DNA from: Brevundimonas sp. UBA5713
GTDB lineage: Bacteria > Pseudomonadota > Alphaproteobacteria > Caulobacterales > Caulobacteraceae
Length of the DNA stretch: 21,341 nt
Direction: 5' to 3'
NCBI RefSeq assembly: GCF_002419815.1
Contig: NZ_DIGV01000017.1
Coordinates: forward strand, 1-21,341
Positions 8,924 to 16,608 of the stretch are shown in pieces. Each line of letters begins with the position of its first letter. Position 1 is the stretch's first letter. Below the pieces are notes generated by a model. That model had not been told where the DNA came from. It worked only from the letters and a program-made list of their open reading frames with translations, and did not search any database. The position numbers and the translations under genes are program-made.

Positions 8924-10079
8924 TCCGGTCCCGGACACAGAGGGTCTGGTGGCCCTCTATGTCCACTGGCCCTACTGCGCGCGCATCTGCCCCTATTGCG
9001 ACTTCAACGTCGTGCGCGATCGCGGGTGCAGCGAGGAACAGGCGCGTCTGGTGGACGCCATCATTGCGGACATCCATCATCAGGCCGAAATGATCGGCCC
9101 ACGCCGTCTGGCCTCTGTCTTCTTTGGCGGGGGTACGCCATCCCTGCTGGCCCCCGACGCCGTGGCCCGCATTCTGGAAGAGACCCAAGGCCTGTTTGCG
9201 CCGGTCGACCAGATGGAGGTCTCGCTGGAGGCCAATCCGACCGATGCGGAAAGCGCGCGCTATGCCGCCTTGGCAGATGCTGGCGTCACACGACTGTCCA
9301 TGGGCATCCAGTCTTTTGATGACGAGGCGTTGCGCTTCCTGGGCCGCGACCATTCTGCGGCCTCGGCCAGACGGGCAGCAGACATTGCCGCCAGGAGTTT
9401 TCCGCGCCTGTCGATCGATCTGATCTACGCCCGTCCCGACCAGAGCGTGGCGGACTGGAAAGCCGAGCTGGCCACCGCCTTTGATCTGGGGTTCGAGCAC
9501 ATTTCGCCCTATCAACTGACGATAGAGCCGACCACTGCCTTTGGCCGCGCCTTTGCGCGCGGCACGCTGACGCCGCCGGATGAAGACCTGTCCGCCGCCC
9601 TTTATGAAACGACGCAAGACGTTTTGGAGGCGCACGGCTTCGAGCCCTACGAGGTGTCGAACCATGCCAGGGGCGTGGCGGCGCGCTCGGCCCACAATCT
9701 GCATGTCTGGCGCGGCGGTGACTATATCGGCGCAGGCCCCGGTGCCCATGGCCGCCTGACGCGGGACGCGGTGCGTACCGCCACGGTCGCCCACCGCCAG
9801 ATCAAAACCTATGTGGACGGTGTGGCTGCGCAAAAGCCGTGGAGCGAGCAGCAGGATCTAAGCGCGCAGGAAGCGGACGAAGAGCGTGTTCTTCTGGGAC
9901 TGCGAACCGTAGAGGGCGTGCCTTTGCAAGTGCTGGAACGGCTGGGCTGGTCGTCGGACAGCGAGGCCCTGTCCGACCTGTTGCAGGACGGCTTCGTCGA
10001 ACACTGGGGGCCCCGCATCCGCGCGACCTCCAAGGGGCGCCCTGTTCTGGACGGGGTACTGCGGATGCTGCTGACCTAA
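8916..10079 (+). CDS. hemW: HemW, radical SAM heme-binding protein (formerly HemN-like coproporphyrinogen oxidase)
   Basis: This 387-residue protein belongs to the HemW family, cytosolic radical-SAM proteins that bind heme and act in heme delivery to respiratory enzymes rather than as coproporphyrinogen dehydrogenase. The [4Fe-4S] motif is C21-x3-C25-x2-C28 in YCARICPYCDF, with F30 where true HemN has a fourth cysteine. FFGGGTPSLL at 69-78 is the SAM-binding glycine motif, followed by VSLEANP, MGIQSF, and the HemW-type YEVSNHA and GPGAHGRL. TTG at 8916 is taken as start because AAGG lies about 9 nt upstream and no in-frame ATG exists nearby. The 8-base overlap with rdgB indicates coupling. 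The pairing with ccmAB in the window fits a heme-handling theme. Confidence 0.93.
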   Translation: MIDPVPDTEGLVALYVHWPYCARICPYCDFNVVRDRGCSEEQARLVDAIIADIHHQAEMIGPRRLASVFFGGGTPSLLAPDAVARILEETQGLFAPVDQMEVSLEANPTDAESARYAALADAGVTRLSMGIQSFDDEALRFLGRDHSAASARRAADIAARSFPRLSIDLIYARPDQSVADWKAELATAFDLGFEHISPYQLTIEPTTAFGRAFARGTLTPPDEDLSAALYETTQDVLEAHGFEPYEVSNHARGVAARSAHNLHVWRGGDYIGAGPGAHGRLTRDAVRTATVAHRQIKTYVDGVAAQKPWSEQQDLSAQEADEERVLLGLRTVEGVPLQVLERLGWSSDSEALSDLLQDGFVEHWGPRIRATSKGRPVLDGVLRMLLT

Positions 10080-10097
10080 CGCTGGCTCAGGCCAGCG
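10080..10097. terminator. Short hairpin between convergent hemW and metallophosphoesterase genes
   Basis: CGCTGGC at 10080-10086 pairs with GCCAGCG at 10091-10097 around a TCAG loop. It begins at the base after the hemW stop codon and includes the stop codon of the convergent gene. There is no U-tract, so it is at most a weak bidirectional terminator. Confidence 0.3.
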
Positions 10098-10959
10098 TGC
10101 TGGCCTCACGCACATCCTGTTCGAGTTTGCCCGGCACGTCGGGATCAGGTGCGGTCTCGTCGTGACGCGTATCCTGACGACGCTTTAGGGACCAGCTTTC
10201 GCCGTCCACAAAGCCCAGACCGTCCCACTTCACCACTGTGACGGTGATAGTCCTGGCATCCCACTCGATGCGGTTGAAGCTGGGGGGATAGCCGTCCCGC
10301 TCCCGCACCGACAGGGTACCGCAGCCAATGGCGTAGCAACGGCGTTCCGACATATCGATAGGCAGGGCAAAGGGCACATGCACGTGGCCGGTGGTGATCA
10401 GGTCAACGCCCGCCTCGGCAAAGATACGTGCCGCGCGATCGCCGCGCTTCACATCGCCGCTCATTGGCGCATCGATCATCTCCACCAACGGATGGTGGCA
10501 GGCAAGAATCCGCAAGGTGTCAGGCGGCGTCTGGCGCAGAGCCTCTGCCGCGCGCGCGGTCTGCTCCAGATCGATCACGCCCTTGGACCAGTTCAAACGC
10601 GCCTGCCAACCGCGCGCGGTGGTGACGCCGCGGACCATCAGGCCAGGGCGTGAAAACTCGTGGTCATGCGCCGGATGGCCAGTGGCAGTTTCGAACGCGC
10701 GCCATGGATTGAACAGGCGCGAAAACACATCCCAATAGGGTACGTCATGGTTGCCCACTGTGACGAACACAGGTTCGGGCAAGGCATTGATCCATTCGGC
10801 AGCGGCTTCGAACTCGCGGGTGCGACCGCTTTGGGTGATGTCGCCGGTGATCAGGTTCAGGTCGGCCTGATAGGCGTGGGCATAGGCCATGGCCTCGTCC
10901 ACCGCCGCCTTGTGCTCGACCCCGAAGTGAATGTCGGAAAACTGGAGGATGACGCCCAT
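10087..10959 (-). CDS. Calcineurin-like metallophosphoesterase (class III phosphodiesterase type)
   Basis: This 290-residue protein carries the complete metallophosphoesterase metal-ligand set: FSDIHFG (D9, H11), LITGDITQSG (D40), VTVGNHD (N70, H71), LACHHPL (H155/H156) and TTGHVHVP (H192, H194). The family hydrolyses phosphodiesters or phosphomonoesters with two bound metals; the substrate is unknown. The ATG at 10959 was chosen because it opens directly on the MGVILQFSDIHFG core and overlaps the upstream kinase stop by one base (TGATG). A longer frame to 11094 would add 45 residues of unrelated Arg/His-rich sequence antisense-shadowed by the kinase gene. Coupling to a lipid kinase suggests a shared phospholipid-related role, which is inference. 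Confidence 0.88.
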   Translation of the reverse strand: MGVILQFSDIHFGVEHKAAVDEAMAYAHAYQADLNLITGDITQSGRTREFEAAAEWINALPEPVFVTVGNHDVPYWDVFSRLFNPWRAFETATGHPAHDHEFSRPGLMVRGVTTARGWQARLNWSKGVIDLEQTARAAEALRQTPPDTLRILACHHPLVEMIDAPMSGDVKRGDRAARIFAEAGVDLITTGHVHVPFALPIDMSERRCYAIGCGTLSVRERDGYPPSFNRIEWDARTITVTVVKWDGLGFVDGESWSLKRRQDTRHDETAPDPDVPGKLEQDVREASTLA

Positions 10960-11936
10960 CAGCTGACGTCGTCCACGGTATCGGCGGGCAGGGCCAAGGC
11001 AGTAAAGGCGTGCGGCTCGAAGCGGATGGTGGCTTCGCGGCCCACCGGAATGGTCTCGCCGTCGATCACAGCCGGAATGCGCGAACGGCCCCACACCTTC
11101 ACCTCGCGGGTGCGGGTCGTCTCGACGGCGTCGTCGTTGCGCCAGTCGGTAAACAGGGCATTGGCCGCCAAGCGCAGGGCCTGACCGGCATCGGACGTCT
11201 TCATGGCCGCCGCTTCCAGACCGGGGTCATTTTCATTGAAGGCCTTGGAGATCAGCGGGGTGACCAGCACCAGCGCCTCGGCCTTTTGCTCCTGGCGCTT
11301 ATCCAGCGAAAAGCGGATGCGTCCCGAGAATGCGCGGCGGAAAGCCAACCGCGCCTGCGACCAGGCCTTGCCGATTTTCCCCGAGCGGATGGCTTCGCGC
11401 GCCGGAGCCCACAGTGCCGGAGCCCCCATGATGGCGGCGCAATAGAAATGCTCTTCGCCGATCGCACCACCGGCGACGGGGCGCGGCTCGCCCTGCTCCA
11501 GCGCGCGGCGCAGGGCTTTTTTCCAGTCGCCTGTGCCATAAAGCGCCTTGGGCAACATATTCATGGTGCCACCCGGAAGCGGCGCGACAAGAATATCGTG
11601 GTCTCCCGCCAAAGTGGCCACAGAGCGAGCCGTGCCATCTCCAGCCAGCACCAGCAGCGCGTCGGGCTTGGCCGCAATCGCTTCGTCAATCGTCTGCTGA
11701 AAACCGTCGCCCTCAAGCAGATAAACGTCCGCTTCGACCTCGTATTCATTGAGGATAGCGCGAGCCTGTGTCTCGGCATTACCGTCGACGCCGCCCGACA
11801 TAGGATTGATCAGCATGATGATCTTCCCAATTTTTACCTTGGAAGTCAGCGCCTTACGGTCGTAGGCAGGTTCGAGTTCCGCGGCTGGGCCATTTACGGA
11901 AAGAGGCACGCTCAGCTGGGGGGCGGTTTCGGTCAT
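10959..11936 (-). CDS. Diacylglycerol kinase-like lipid kinase (DAGK catalytic domain)
   Basis: This 325-residue protein has a DAGK catalytic domain (YegS/BmrU/LCB5 superfamily), which phosphorylates lipid acceptors such as diacylglycerol with ATP. Visible are MLINPMSGG at 41-49, the nucleotide-binding loop LAGDGTARSVA at 97-107 (the usual GGDGT is AGDGT here) and PLPGGTMNMLPKAL at 119-132. The C-terminal half forms the beta-sandwich, ending with a VIDGETIPVG-like segment typical of the fold. The start ATG at 11936 lacks an obvious ribosome binding site. Its stop overlaps the start of the metallophosphoesterase gene. The lipid substrate is not predictable from sequence. Confidence 0.87.
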   Translation of the reverse strand: MTETAPQLSVPLSVNGPAAELEPAYDRKALTSKVKIGKIIMLINPMSGGVDGNAETQARAILNEYEVEADVYLLEGDGFQQTIDEAIAAKPDALLVLAGDGTARSVATLAGDHDILVAPLPGGTMNMLPKALYGTGDWKKALRRALEQGEPRPVAGGAIGEEHFYCAAIMGAPALWAPAREAIRSGKIGKAWSQARLAFRRAFSGRIRFSLDKRQEQKAEALVLVTPLISKAFNENDPGLEAAAMKTSDAGQALRLAANALFTDWRNDDAVETTRTREVKVWGRSRIPAVIDGETIPVGREATIRFEPHAFTALALPADTVDDVS

Positions 11937-12000
11937 GAGCGGAGAATGTTCATCGTCTGTCTAGGTTCCTGTCGATAGCGTGACACTGCCCGCTGAAAGG

Positions 12001-12025
12001 GGAACCACCGAGCGTCCGGTTCGTT
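12001..12025 (+). promoter_or_regulatory. EcfG-type (general stress sigma factor) promoter
   Basis: GGAAC at 12001-12005 and CGTT at 12022-12025 are separated by exactly 16 bases, a full match to the alphaproteobacterial EcfG/SigT promoter consensus GGAAC-N16/17-CGTT. Transcription would start about 40 bp upstream of the glycine-zipper lipoprotein ATG at 12074. I scanned the other intergenic regions on both strands and found no second full match. Confidence 0.78.
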
Positions 12026-12073
12026 GGTCAATCTATCGGGGCTGCCCAATACTAATCGGAGAGGATTTCCCCC

Positions 12074-12433
12074 ATGAACAAGGCTCTTATCGCGATCGCC
12101 GGTGCCGGTCTGCTGGCTTCGGCCTGCGCAAGTGATCCGTATTACGGTGGTGGCGGCATCAACACCAACAGCCAGGCTGTGCGTCAGGGCGCAGCGGGCG
12201 CTGCGCTGGGCGGTATCGCCGGTGCGATCATCGGTAACAACACCGGCAGCGGCAACGCCGGTCGCGGTGCCGCCATCGGTGCCGCGCTGGGTGGTGCCGC
12301 CGGTGCCATCCGCGGCTCGTCGCAAGACCGCAATAACCAGCAACGCTACCGCGACAATCAAGGCCGTTATTACTACTGCTACGACAACCGTCAGACGGAA
12401 TGCTATTGGGAGAACGGCCAACGCCGTTACTAA
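12074..12433 (+). CDS. Glycine-zipper lipoprotein
   Basis: This 119-residue protein has a lipoprotein signal ending LLASAC, with lipidated C18. Two glycine-zipper stretches follow, GAALGGIAGAIIG and GAAIGAALGGAAGAIRG (about 40-81), then a hydrophilic, aromatic C-terminus containing C102 and C110 (YYYCYDNRQTECYWENG). Glycine zippers form tightly packed membrane helices, as in YMGG/SmpA-like and OmpA-associated outer-membrane lipoproteins. The ATG follows GGAGAGGA with good spacing, and an EcfG-type promoter lies 50-70 bp upstream, so it is likely a general-stress gene. It shares its zipper design with the gene at 18679-19095. Exact function is unknown. Confidence 0.85.
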   Translation: MNKALIAIAGAGLLASACASDPYYGGGGINTNSQAVRQGAAGAALGGIAGAIIGNNTGSGNAGRGAAIGAALGGAAGAIRGSSQDRNNQQRYRDNQGRYYYCYDNRQTECYWENGQRRY

Positions 12434-12480
12434 TAGGTCGCTGACGCTGCCATTTTAACCGCCCGTATTCGGTCGGTGAC

Positions 12481-12512
12481 AAAGGAGCGGCCCCAGCGCG
12501 GGTCGCTCCTTT
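12481..12512 (+). terminator. Rho-independent terminator after the glycine-zipper lipoprotein gene
   Basis: AAAGGAGCG (12481-12489) pairs with CGCTCCTTT (12504-12512), and the plus strand continues TCTC. It lies about 50 bp past the stop at 12433, separating this gene from the OmpA-like gene. The U-tract is short (TTTTCTC). Confidence 0.72.
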
Positions 12513-12547
12513 TCTCATTCAGGGTTGGGACAACAATGAGGGCTGTA

Positions 12548-13006
12548 ATGAGTATCTCGCCGAAGATCATGGGCGCGGGGCTGTGTGCCTCGATGCTGGC
12601 CATGGCGGCCTGTGCGCCGGGCAATGCTATTAAAACGCGCGAAGATCTGGTCACCTCGGTGAACTGCATGCCGCAGCGTTTCGAAGTCTATTTTACCGAA
12701 GGGCGCTCGACGCTGACGCCAGCAGCGATGCAAGCGATTTCCATGACGGCACAGCGCCTTCAGGGGTGCCATATCCGTAGCGTGGCCGTGACGGGGCTGT
12801 CGTCTGCGACGGGCACGTCGGCGGCGAACCTTAACCTTTCCGAGCAAAGGGCACAGGCGGTGAGCGAAGCCATGTCCACCGCGGGCTGGCCGGTGCCGGT
12901 GTTCGATGTACAGGCTGTGGGTGATGAAGGCGCCCGCGCGGGCAATGTTTCTGAGCCCTTGCGTCGTCGTACCGAGGTGGTGGTAGACGCTGCGCCGCGT
13001 CGCTGA
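12548..13006 (+). CDS. OmpA-like domain lipoprotein
   Basis: From ATG 12548 the product has 152 residues, with an N-terminal signal ending LAMAAC (a lipobox-like site, though Met replaces Leu at -3). An OmpA-like peptidoglycan-binding domain follows: FEVYFTEGRSTLTPAAMQAI, then VAVTGLSSATGTSAANLNLSEQRAQAV, and a terminal LRRRTEVVV. The order YFxxGxxxLTP - G - N..LSxxRAxAV - RRxEV matches the family. The protein probably bridges outer membrane and peptidoglycan. GAGGG lies 5 nt before this ATG; an in-frame ATG at 12536 is an alternative. A still longer frame from a GTG at 12476 runs through the terminator hairpin and is not credible. Confidence 0.82.
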   Translation: MSISPKIMGAGLCASMLAMAACAPGNAIKTREDLVTSVNCMPQRFEVYFTEGRSTLTPAAMQAISMTAQRLQGCHIRSVAVTGLSSATGTSAANLNLSEQRAQAVSEAMSTAGWPVPVFDVQAVGDEGARAGNVSEPLRRRTEVVVDAAPRR

Positions 13007-13030
13007 TTGATCCGGCTTGACCGTGGTGCG

Positions 13031-13048
13031 GCCTGCCGTCGCGCAGGC
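13031..13048. other. Small GC-rich hairpin between OmpA-like and DsbD-like genes
   Basis: GCCTGC (13031-13036) pairs with GCAGGC (13043-13048) around CGTCGC, followed at a distance by TTCTTTATC. This may be a weak terminator of the OmpA-like gene; the evidence is limited. Confidence 0.3.
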
Positions 13049-13087
13049 TGTACGCGGACCGTTCTTTATCGCTAATGTCGCGCCCGA

Positions 13088-15289
13088 ATGAACGAGGGCG
13101 CGACCTTGGTACGATTTCTGTCCATTACTTTACTGGCTTTGGCCTTGTTGTGGGGCGGTGCCAGCCCGACCCTTGCCGCGCCAACCCCAAGTGCGCGGGA
13201 TGTGGCCGAGGCATTGGCGGCCGGTGCGGCGACGACAGGTCCGAAATCCAGCGAGCGGATCGAAGCCGAACTGGTACCGATGCAGCAGTGGGCCGTGCCC
13301 GGCTCTACCGCCATTATCGCCATTCGACAGAATATTGCGCAGGGTTGGCATACCTATTGGCGTAACCCCGGCGACAGCGGCGGGCCGACCGAGGCCACCT
13401 GGCACCTGCCTGCCGGATATCAGGCCGGCGAGATAATCTGGCCCCTGCCCGAGCGCCAACGCCTGCAAAGCCTGATGAACTATGGCTTTAGCGACACCGT
13501 CTATTTGCCGGTGCCGATTGAAGTGCCAGCCTCGGCCAAGGTGGGCGAGCGTGTTCGTGTGCGCGCCGACGTGCTGTTTATGGTGTGCTCGGACCAGATG
13601 TGCGTGCCGGACGAAATGTCTCTGGCTGTCGATCTTACCGTGGGTGAAGGCCAGCCGCCGCTGGATGCGACACACGGTGCGGCGATCCAGAAAATTATCG
13701 AGACGGCCCCGCGCCCTGCCGATATTGCGGCCCGAGCCGCCGTGATGGATGGCCAGCTGGTGCTGACCGCGCGTGGTGGTCCGCTGGACGGCGATGCTTT
13801 GAAATGGGCCTATTTCTATCCGTTCGTTGGCGGGGTGATCGACCATGCAGCGGTACAGAAGGTCGAGCTGGGTCAAGGCGGGCTGCGCCTGACGCTGAAA
13901 CCGGGGCGCGCCCTGTTGGCCAACGGACTTGGTGCTGAACTGGCGGGTGTGTTGTCGACCGACCAAGGGGCATGGGACATCACGGCCGAGGCGGGCGAGC
14001 CGTTTGCCGATACGACGGGCAAGGTACTGGGCGATGGCGAAGAGGCGGCAGAGGCCGCGCCCATAGCTGCGGGCTTCTGGAAGGCGGCCCTGTTTGCACT
14101 TATCGGCGGCCTGATCCTCAATCTGATGCCGTGCGTCTTCCCTGTGCTGGCAATGAAGGCCGCGGCGCTTAGCCGTTCAGCCCATCACCCTGCCGAGGCG
14201 CGCGCCGACGGGCTGGCCTTTTTGGCGGGGGTGTTGATCACCTTTGTGGGGCTGGCGGGTTTATTGCTGGCCCTGCGTGTAGGCGGCGAAGCCATCGGCT
14301 GGGGATTCCAATTGCAGTCTCCGGCGATGACGGCGGGCCTGGCCTTGTTGATGCTGGCCGTGGGTCTGAACATGTCGGGCCTGTTCCATGTGGGGGGCCG
14401 TCTGCAGGGGATCGGTAGTGGTCTGACGGCGGGCAAGGGCGGCGTGGCCGGGGCTTTCTTTACCGGTGTTCTGGCGGTGGTGGTGGCAGCCCCGTGCACG
14501 GCGCCCTTTATGGCCTTGGCCATCGGCACCGCACTGGTTCTGCCGTGGCCGCTGGCGCTGGCTGTGTTTGCCATGCTGGGGCTGGGGCTGGCGCTGCCCT
14601 ATGTTTTGATCAGTTTCTCGCCGCGTTTGCTGTCTCGCCTGCCCAAGCCGGGCGGCTGGATGGAGACGTTCCGCAATCTGCTGGCCTTCCCCATGTATGG
14701 CGCGGCCTTGTGGCTGGCATGGGTATTTGCCGGCCAGACGGGAGAAGCCTTGGGTCTGTTGTTCGTCGCCGCTCTGCTGGTAGCGCTGACACTTTGGATG
14801 CTGGGCCGCTATCAGCTGCTGGGCGGCAAGTCGTGGTTGGTGGCGACGCTGATCTTTGCCGCATTGACGGGGCCTGCGGTGGTCTTTGCCCTGAAGGCTC
14901 CGCCCGTTCTGGCAGGGGTAACGTCGCAGGAAAACCAGACCCTTTCCTCACAGCCGTGGTCGCCGGACGCCGTGCAGGCGGCTTTGAAGGAAGGCCGTCC
15001 GGTACTGGTTAACTTTACCGCCGACTGGTGCGTGACCTGCAAGCTGAACGAGCGCGCGGCCCTGTCTCGCGCGGGCACGGCCAAGGCCCTGCAGGAAACC
15101 AATACGCTTTATCTGGTTGGAGACTGGACCAGCCGCGATGCCGCCATTGCGGCTGAGCTGGAGCGTCATGGCCGCTCGGGTGTGCCGCTTTATCTGCTCT
15201 ATACGCCCGGTCAGACCGAGCCGCGCATCCTGCCGCAACTTCTGACCGAAGGATTGGTCGTCAACGCGCTGACGGAAACGCGTCGCTGA
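13088..15289 (+). CDS. DsbD/ScsB-like thiol:disulfide interchange protein
   Basis: This 733-residue inner-membrane protein passes electrons from cytoplasmic thioredoxin to periplasmic thiols. It is modular: signal sequence (about 8-30); periplasmic N-terminal domain with the pair C167/C172 in MVCSDQMCVPDE; a polytopic DsbD core (about 331-605) with C349 in LNLMPCVFPVLAMKAAALS and C470 in VAAPCTAPFM; and a C-terminal periplasmic thioredoxin-like domain with ADWCVTCKLNERA (C648, C651). The large N-terminal domain is of the ScsB/alphaproteobacterial type rather than that of E. coli DsbD, so no symbol is given. The ATG at 13088 lacks a ribosome binding site; TTG at 13106, preceded by GAGGG, gives a more typical signal peptide and may be the true start. 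The redoxin lipoprotein 39 bp downstream is a plausible client. Confidence 0.9.
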   Translation: MNEGATLVRFLSITLLALALLWGGASPTLAAPTPSARDVAEALAAGAATTGPKSSERIEAELVPMQQWAVPGSTAIIAIRQNIAQGWHTYWRNPGDSGGPTEATWHLPAGYQAGEIIWPLPERQRLQSLMNYGFSDTVYLPVPIEVPASAKVGERVRVRADVLFMVCSDQMCVPDEMSLAVDLTVGEGQPPLDATHGAAIQKIIETAPRPADIAARAAVMDGQLVLTARGGPLDGDALKWAYFYPFVGGVIDHAAVQKVELGQGGLRLTLKPGRALLANGLGAELAGVLSTDQGAWDITAEAGEPFADTTGKVLGDGEEAAEAAPIAAGFWKAALFALIGGLILNLMPCVFPVLAMKAAALSRSAHHPAEARADGLAFLAGVLITFVGLAGLLLALRVGGEAIGWGFQLQSPAMTAGLALLMLAVGLNMSGLFHVGGRLQGIGSGLTAGKGGVAGAFFTGVLAVVVAAPCTAPFMALAIGTALVLPWPLALAVFAMLGLGLALPYVLISFSPRLLSRLPKPGGWMETFRNLLAFPMYGAALWLAWVFAGQTGEALGLLFVAALLVALTLWMLGRYQLLGGKSWLVATLIFAALTGPAVVFALKAPPVLAGVTSQENQTLSSQPWSPDAVQAALKEGRPVLVNFTADWCVTCKLNERAALSRAGTAKALQETNTLYLVGDWTSRDAAIAAELERHGRSGVPLYLLYTPGQTEPRILPQLLTEGLVVNALTETRR

Positions 15290-15328
15290 CACCGTTAAAG
15301 ATCATGGTTCCATGGGAAGGGAAAAACA

Positions 15329-16003
15329 ATGATCCGTAAACTGATGATGATTTCCGCCGCCGCAGCTCTGCTGGCGGCCTGTCAGCAAGCCGAAGCTCCA
15401 GCCAATCCGGCCCCGACCGAAACGGCGCAAGCGCAGAGCGCCATCGCCGGTCCGGGCGACATGGCCCCTGACTTCACCTTGGTGGATGCAGAGGGTGTCA
15501 GCCGCAAACTGTCCGATTATCGCGGCAAGACGGTGGTTCTGGAATGGACCAACGAGGGCTGCCCCTATGTGAAGAAGCACTACACCGGTGCCATGCAGGC
15601 GCTGCAGCGCGAAGCCACCGAAAAGGGCGTGATCTGGTTGACGATCATTTCCTCCTCGCCGGGCACCCAAGGCTATGTCGAGGGCGAAGAGGCCAAGGCG
15701 TGGAAGGCCAAATACAACGCCAGCTTCACCCACCTGCTGCTCGACCCGACCGGTGAAGTGGGCAAGCTCTATGACGCCAAGACCACGCCGGATATGCGCG
15801 TGATCGACGCGGAAGGTCGCCTGACCTTTGTCGGTGGTATCGACGACCGCCCCACCAACAAGGTGGAGGACCTTGAAGGTGCGAACAACTATGTGAAGGC
15901 CGCTCTGGACCAGATGGCTGCTGGCCAGCCGGTCGCCACCACCTTCGCCCAGCCCTATGGTTGCGCCATCAAATATCCGGAAACGGTGAAGGCAGAGGGC
16001 TAA
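15329..16003 (+). CDS. Redoxin (AhpC/TSA-like, thioredoxin-fold) lipoprotein
   Basis: This 224-residue protein has a lipoprotein signal with LLAAC (C18) followed by a Pro/Ala-rich tether (about 19-42). Its redoxin domain starts with DMAPDFTLVDAEG and has the active-site segment LEWTNEGCPYVKKHY, with C78 but no second cysteine in CxxC position. The only other cysteine is C212 in YGCAIKY near the C-terminus, which could be a resolving residue. Family members of this CPxVKKHY type are envelope thioredoxin-like proteins of uncertain substrate. GGGAAGGG gives a good ribosome binding site. It sits directly behind the DsbD-like gene, which suggests that protein reduces it; that is inference from context. 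Confidence 0.85.
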   Translation: MIRKLMMISAAAALLAACQQAEAPANPAPTETAQAQSAIAGPGDMAPDFTLVDAEGVSRKLSDYRGKTVVLEWTNEGCPYVKKHYTGAMQALQREATEKGVIWLTIISSSPGTQGYVEGEEAKAWKAKYNASFTHLLLDPTGEVGKLYDAKTTPDMRVIDAEGRLTFVGGIDDRPTNKVEDLEGANNYVKAALDQMAAGQPVATTFAQPYGCAIKYPETVKAEG

Positions 16004-16030
16004 GCCCCGTGGTACCCGCTGCCGGACCGA

Positions 16031-16495
16031 TCAGGGGTTCGGCGGCGGGGCCAGAATGACCTCGACATTGTCATTGAGCAGATAGGCCATCTCGGTCAGG
16101 GCCAATGCGCGCTCGTCGTCATCGGGCGCGGCCTGGATGGCTTCCAGCTTTTTGGGCAGTTCCTCGCCGATACCGCGCAGAATACAGGTCAGATCGCCAT
16201 CGGTCCCTGCTGTCCGCAGGCGATGATGATGCGCCATGTTTAGTTCGGCTAACTGGCCGATGCGGGCACCGAAGCGGGCAAAATCCTCCCCGCCGATAAA
16301 ACCTGAAGCACGATAGTCCTGACTGGAGACCCAAAGGTCGACAGTGGCCTTCAGCCCGCGCGCCTGGGCGATCACTTCATCAAACTGTGTGGAAGTCGCC
16401 GTAGAAGAAACGGACGCCTCAACCCTCGCAGGGGTTTGCACTTCCGCGGCTGGGGCCGTAATCAGCACCGACGCAATCGCTAGACTACAGTTCAT
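16031..16495 (-). CDS. Predicted secreted protein of unknown function
   Basis: From ATG 16495 the product has 154 residues with a short hydrophobic N-terminus (NCSLAIASVLITAPAAE) that looks like a signal peptide, followed by a Ser/Thr/Ala-rich spacer. The mature part is predicted mainly helical, with an HHH cluster and a lone cysteine (DLTCILRGIGEEL), ending in APPPNP. I do not recognise the family. A TTG codon directly before the ATG would extend it by one residue. It is convergent with the redoxin gene (stops about 28 bp apart) and divergent from pgi. The frame is open with GC-rich codon use like its neighbours, and shadow frames here are short. Confidence 0.65.
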   Translation of the reverse strand: MNCSLAIASVLITAPAAEVQTPARVEASVSSTATSTQFDEVIAQARGLKATVDLWVSSQDYRASGFIGGEDFARFGARIGQLAELNMAHHHRLRTAGTDGDLTCILRGIGEELPKKLEAIQAAPDDDERALALTEMAYLLNDNVEVILAPPPNP

Positions 16496-16608
16496 CAATG
16501 GACACTTTCTGGCATTGCATTATGGATCGGCAACCCGGCCCAAGTTGTGGCTCTTAAGCTTGACGATTAGTGTTCTACGTATCGCCCGTAAACGAGGATT
16601 AAAAACCT

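Noticed and set aside
10960..11094. N-terminal 45-codon extension of the metallophosphoesterase
   Set aside because: The extension overlaps the kinase gene in another frame and is Arg/His-rich. The core domain starts at once from the ATG at 10959, which is coupled to the kinase stop.
12476..12547. GTG start at 12476 for the OmpA-like lipoprotein
   Set aside because: It lies before and runs through the terminator hairpin at 12481-12512 and would bury the lipoprotein signal peptide.
16015..16049. GC-rich inverted repeat between the redoxin gene and the convergent secreted-protein gene
   Set aside because: The 10-bp stem includes a G-U pair and a 15-nt loop, has no U-tract and overlaps coding sequence; it is too weak to call a terminator.
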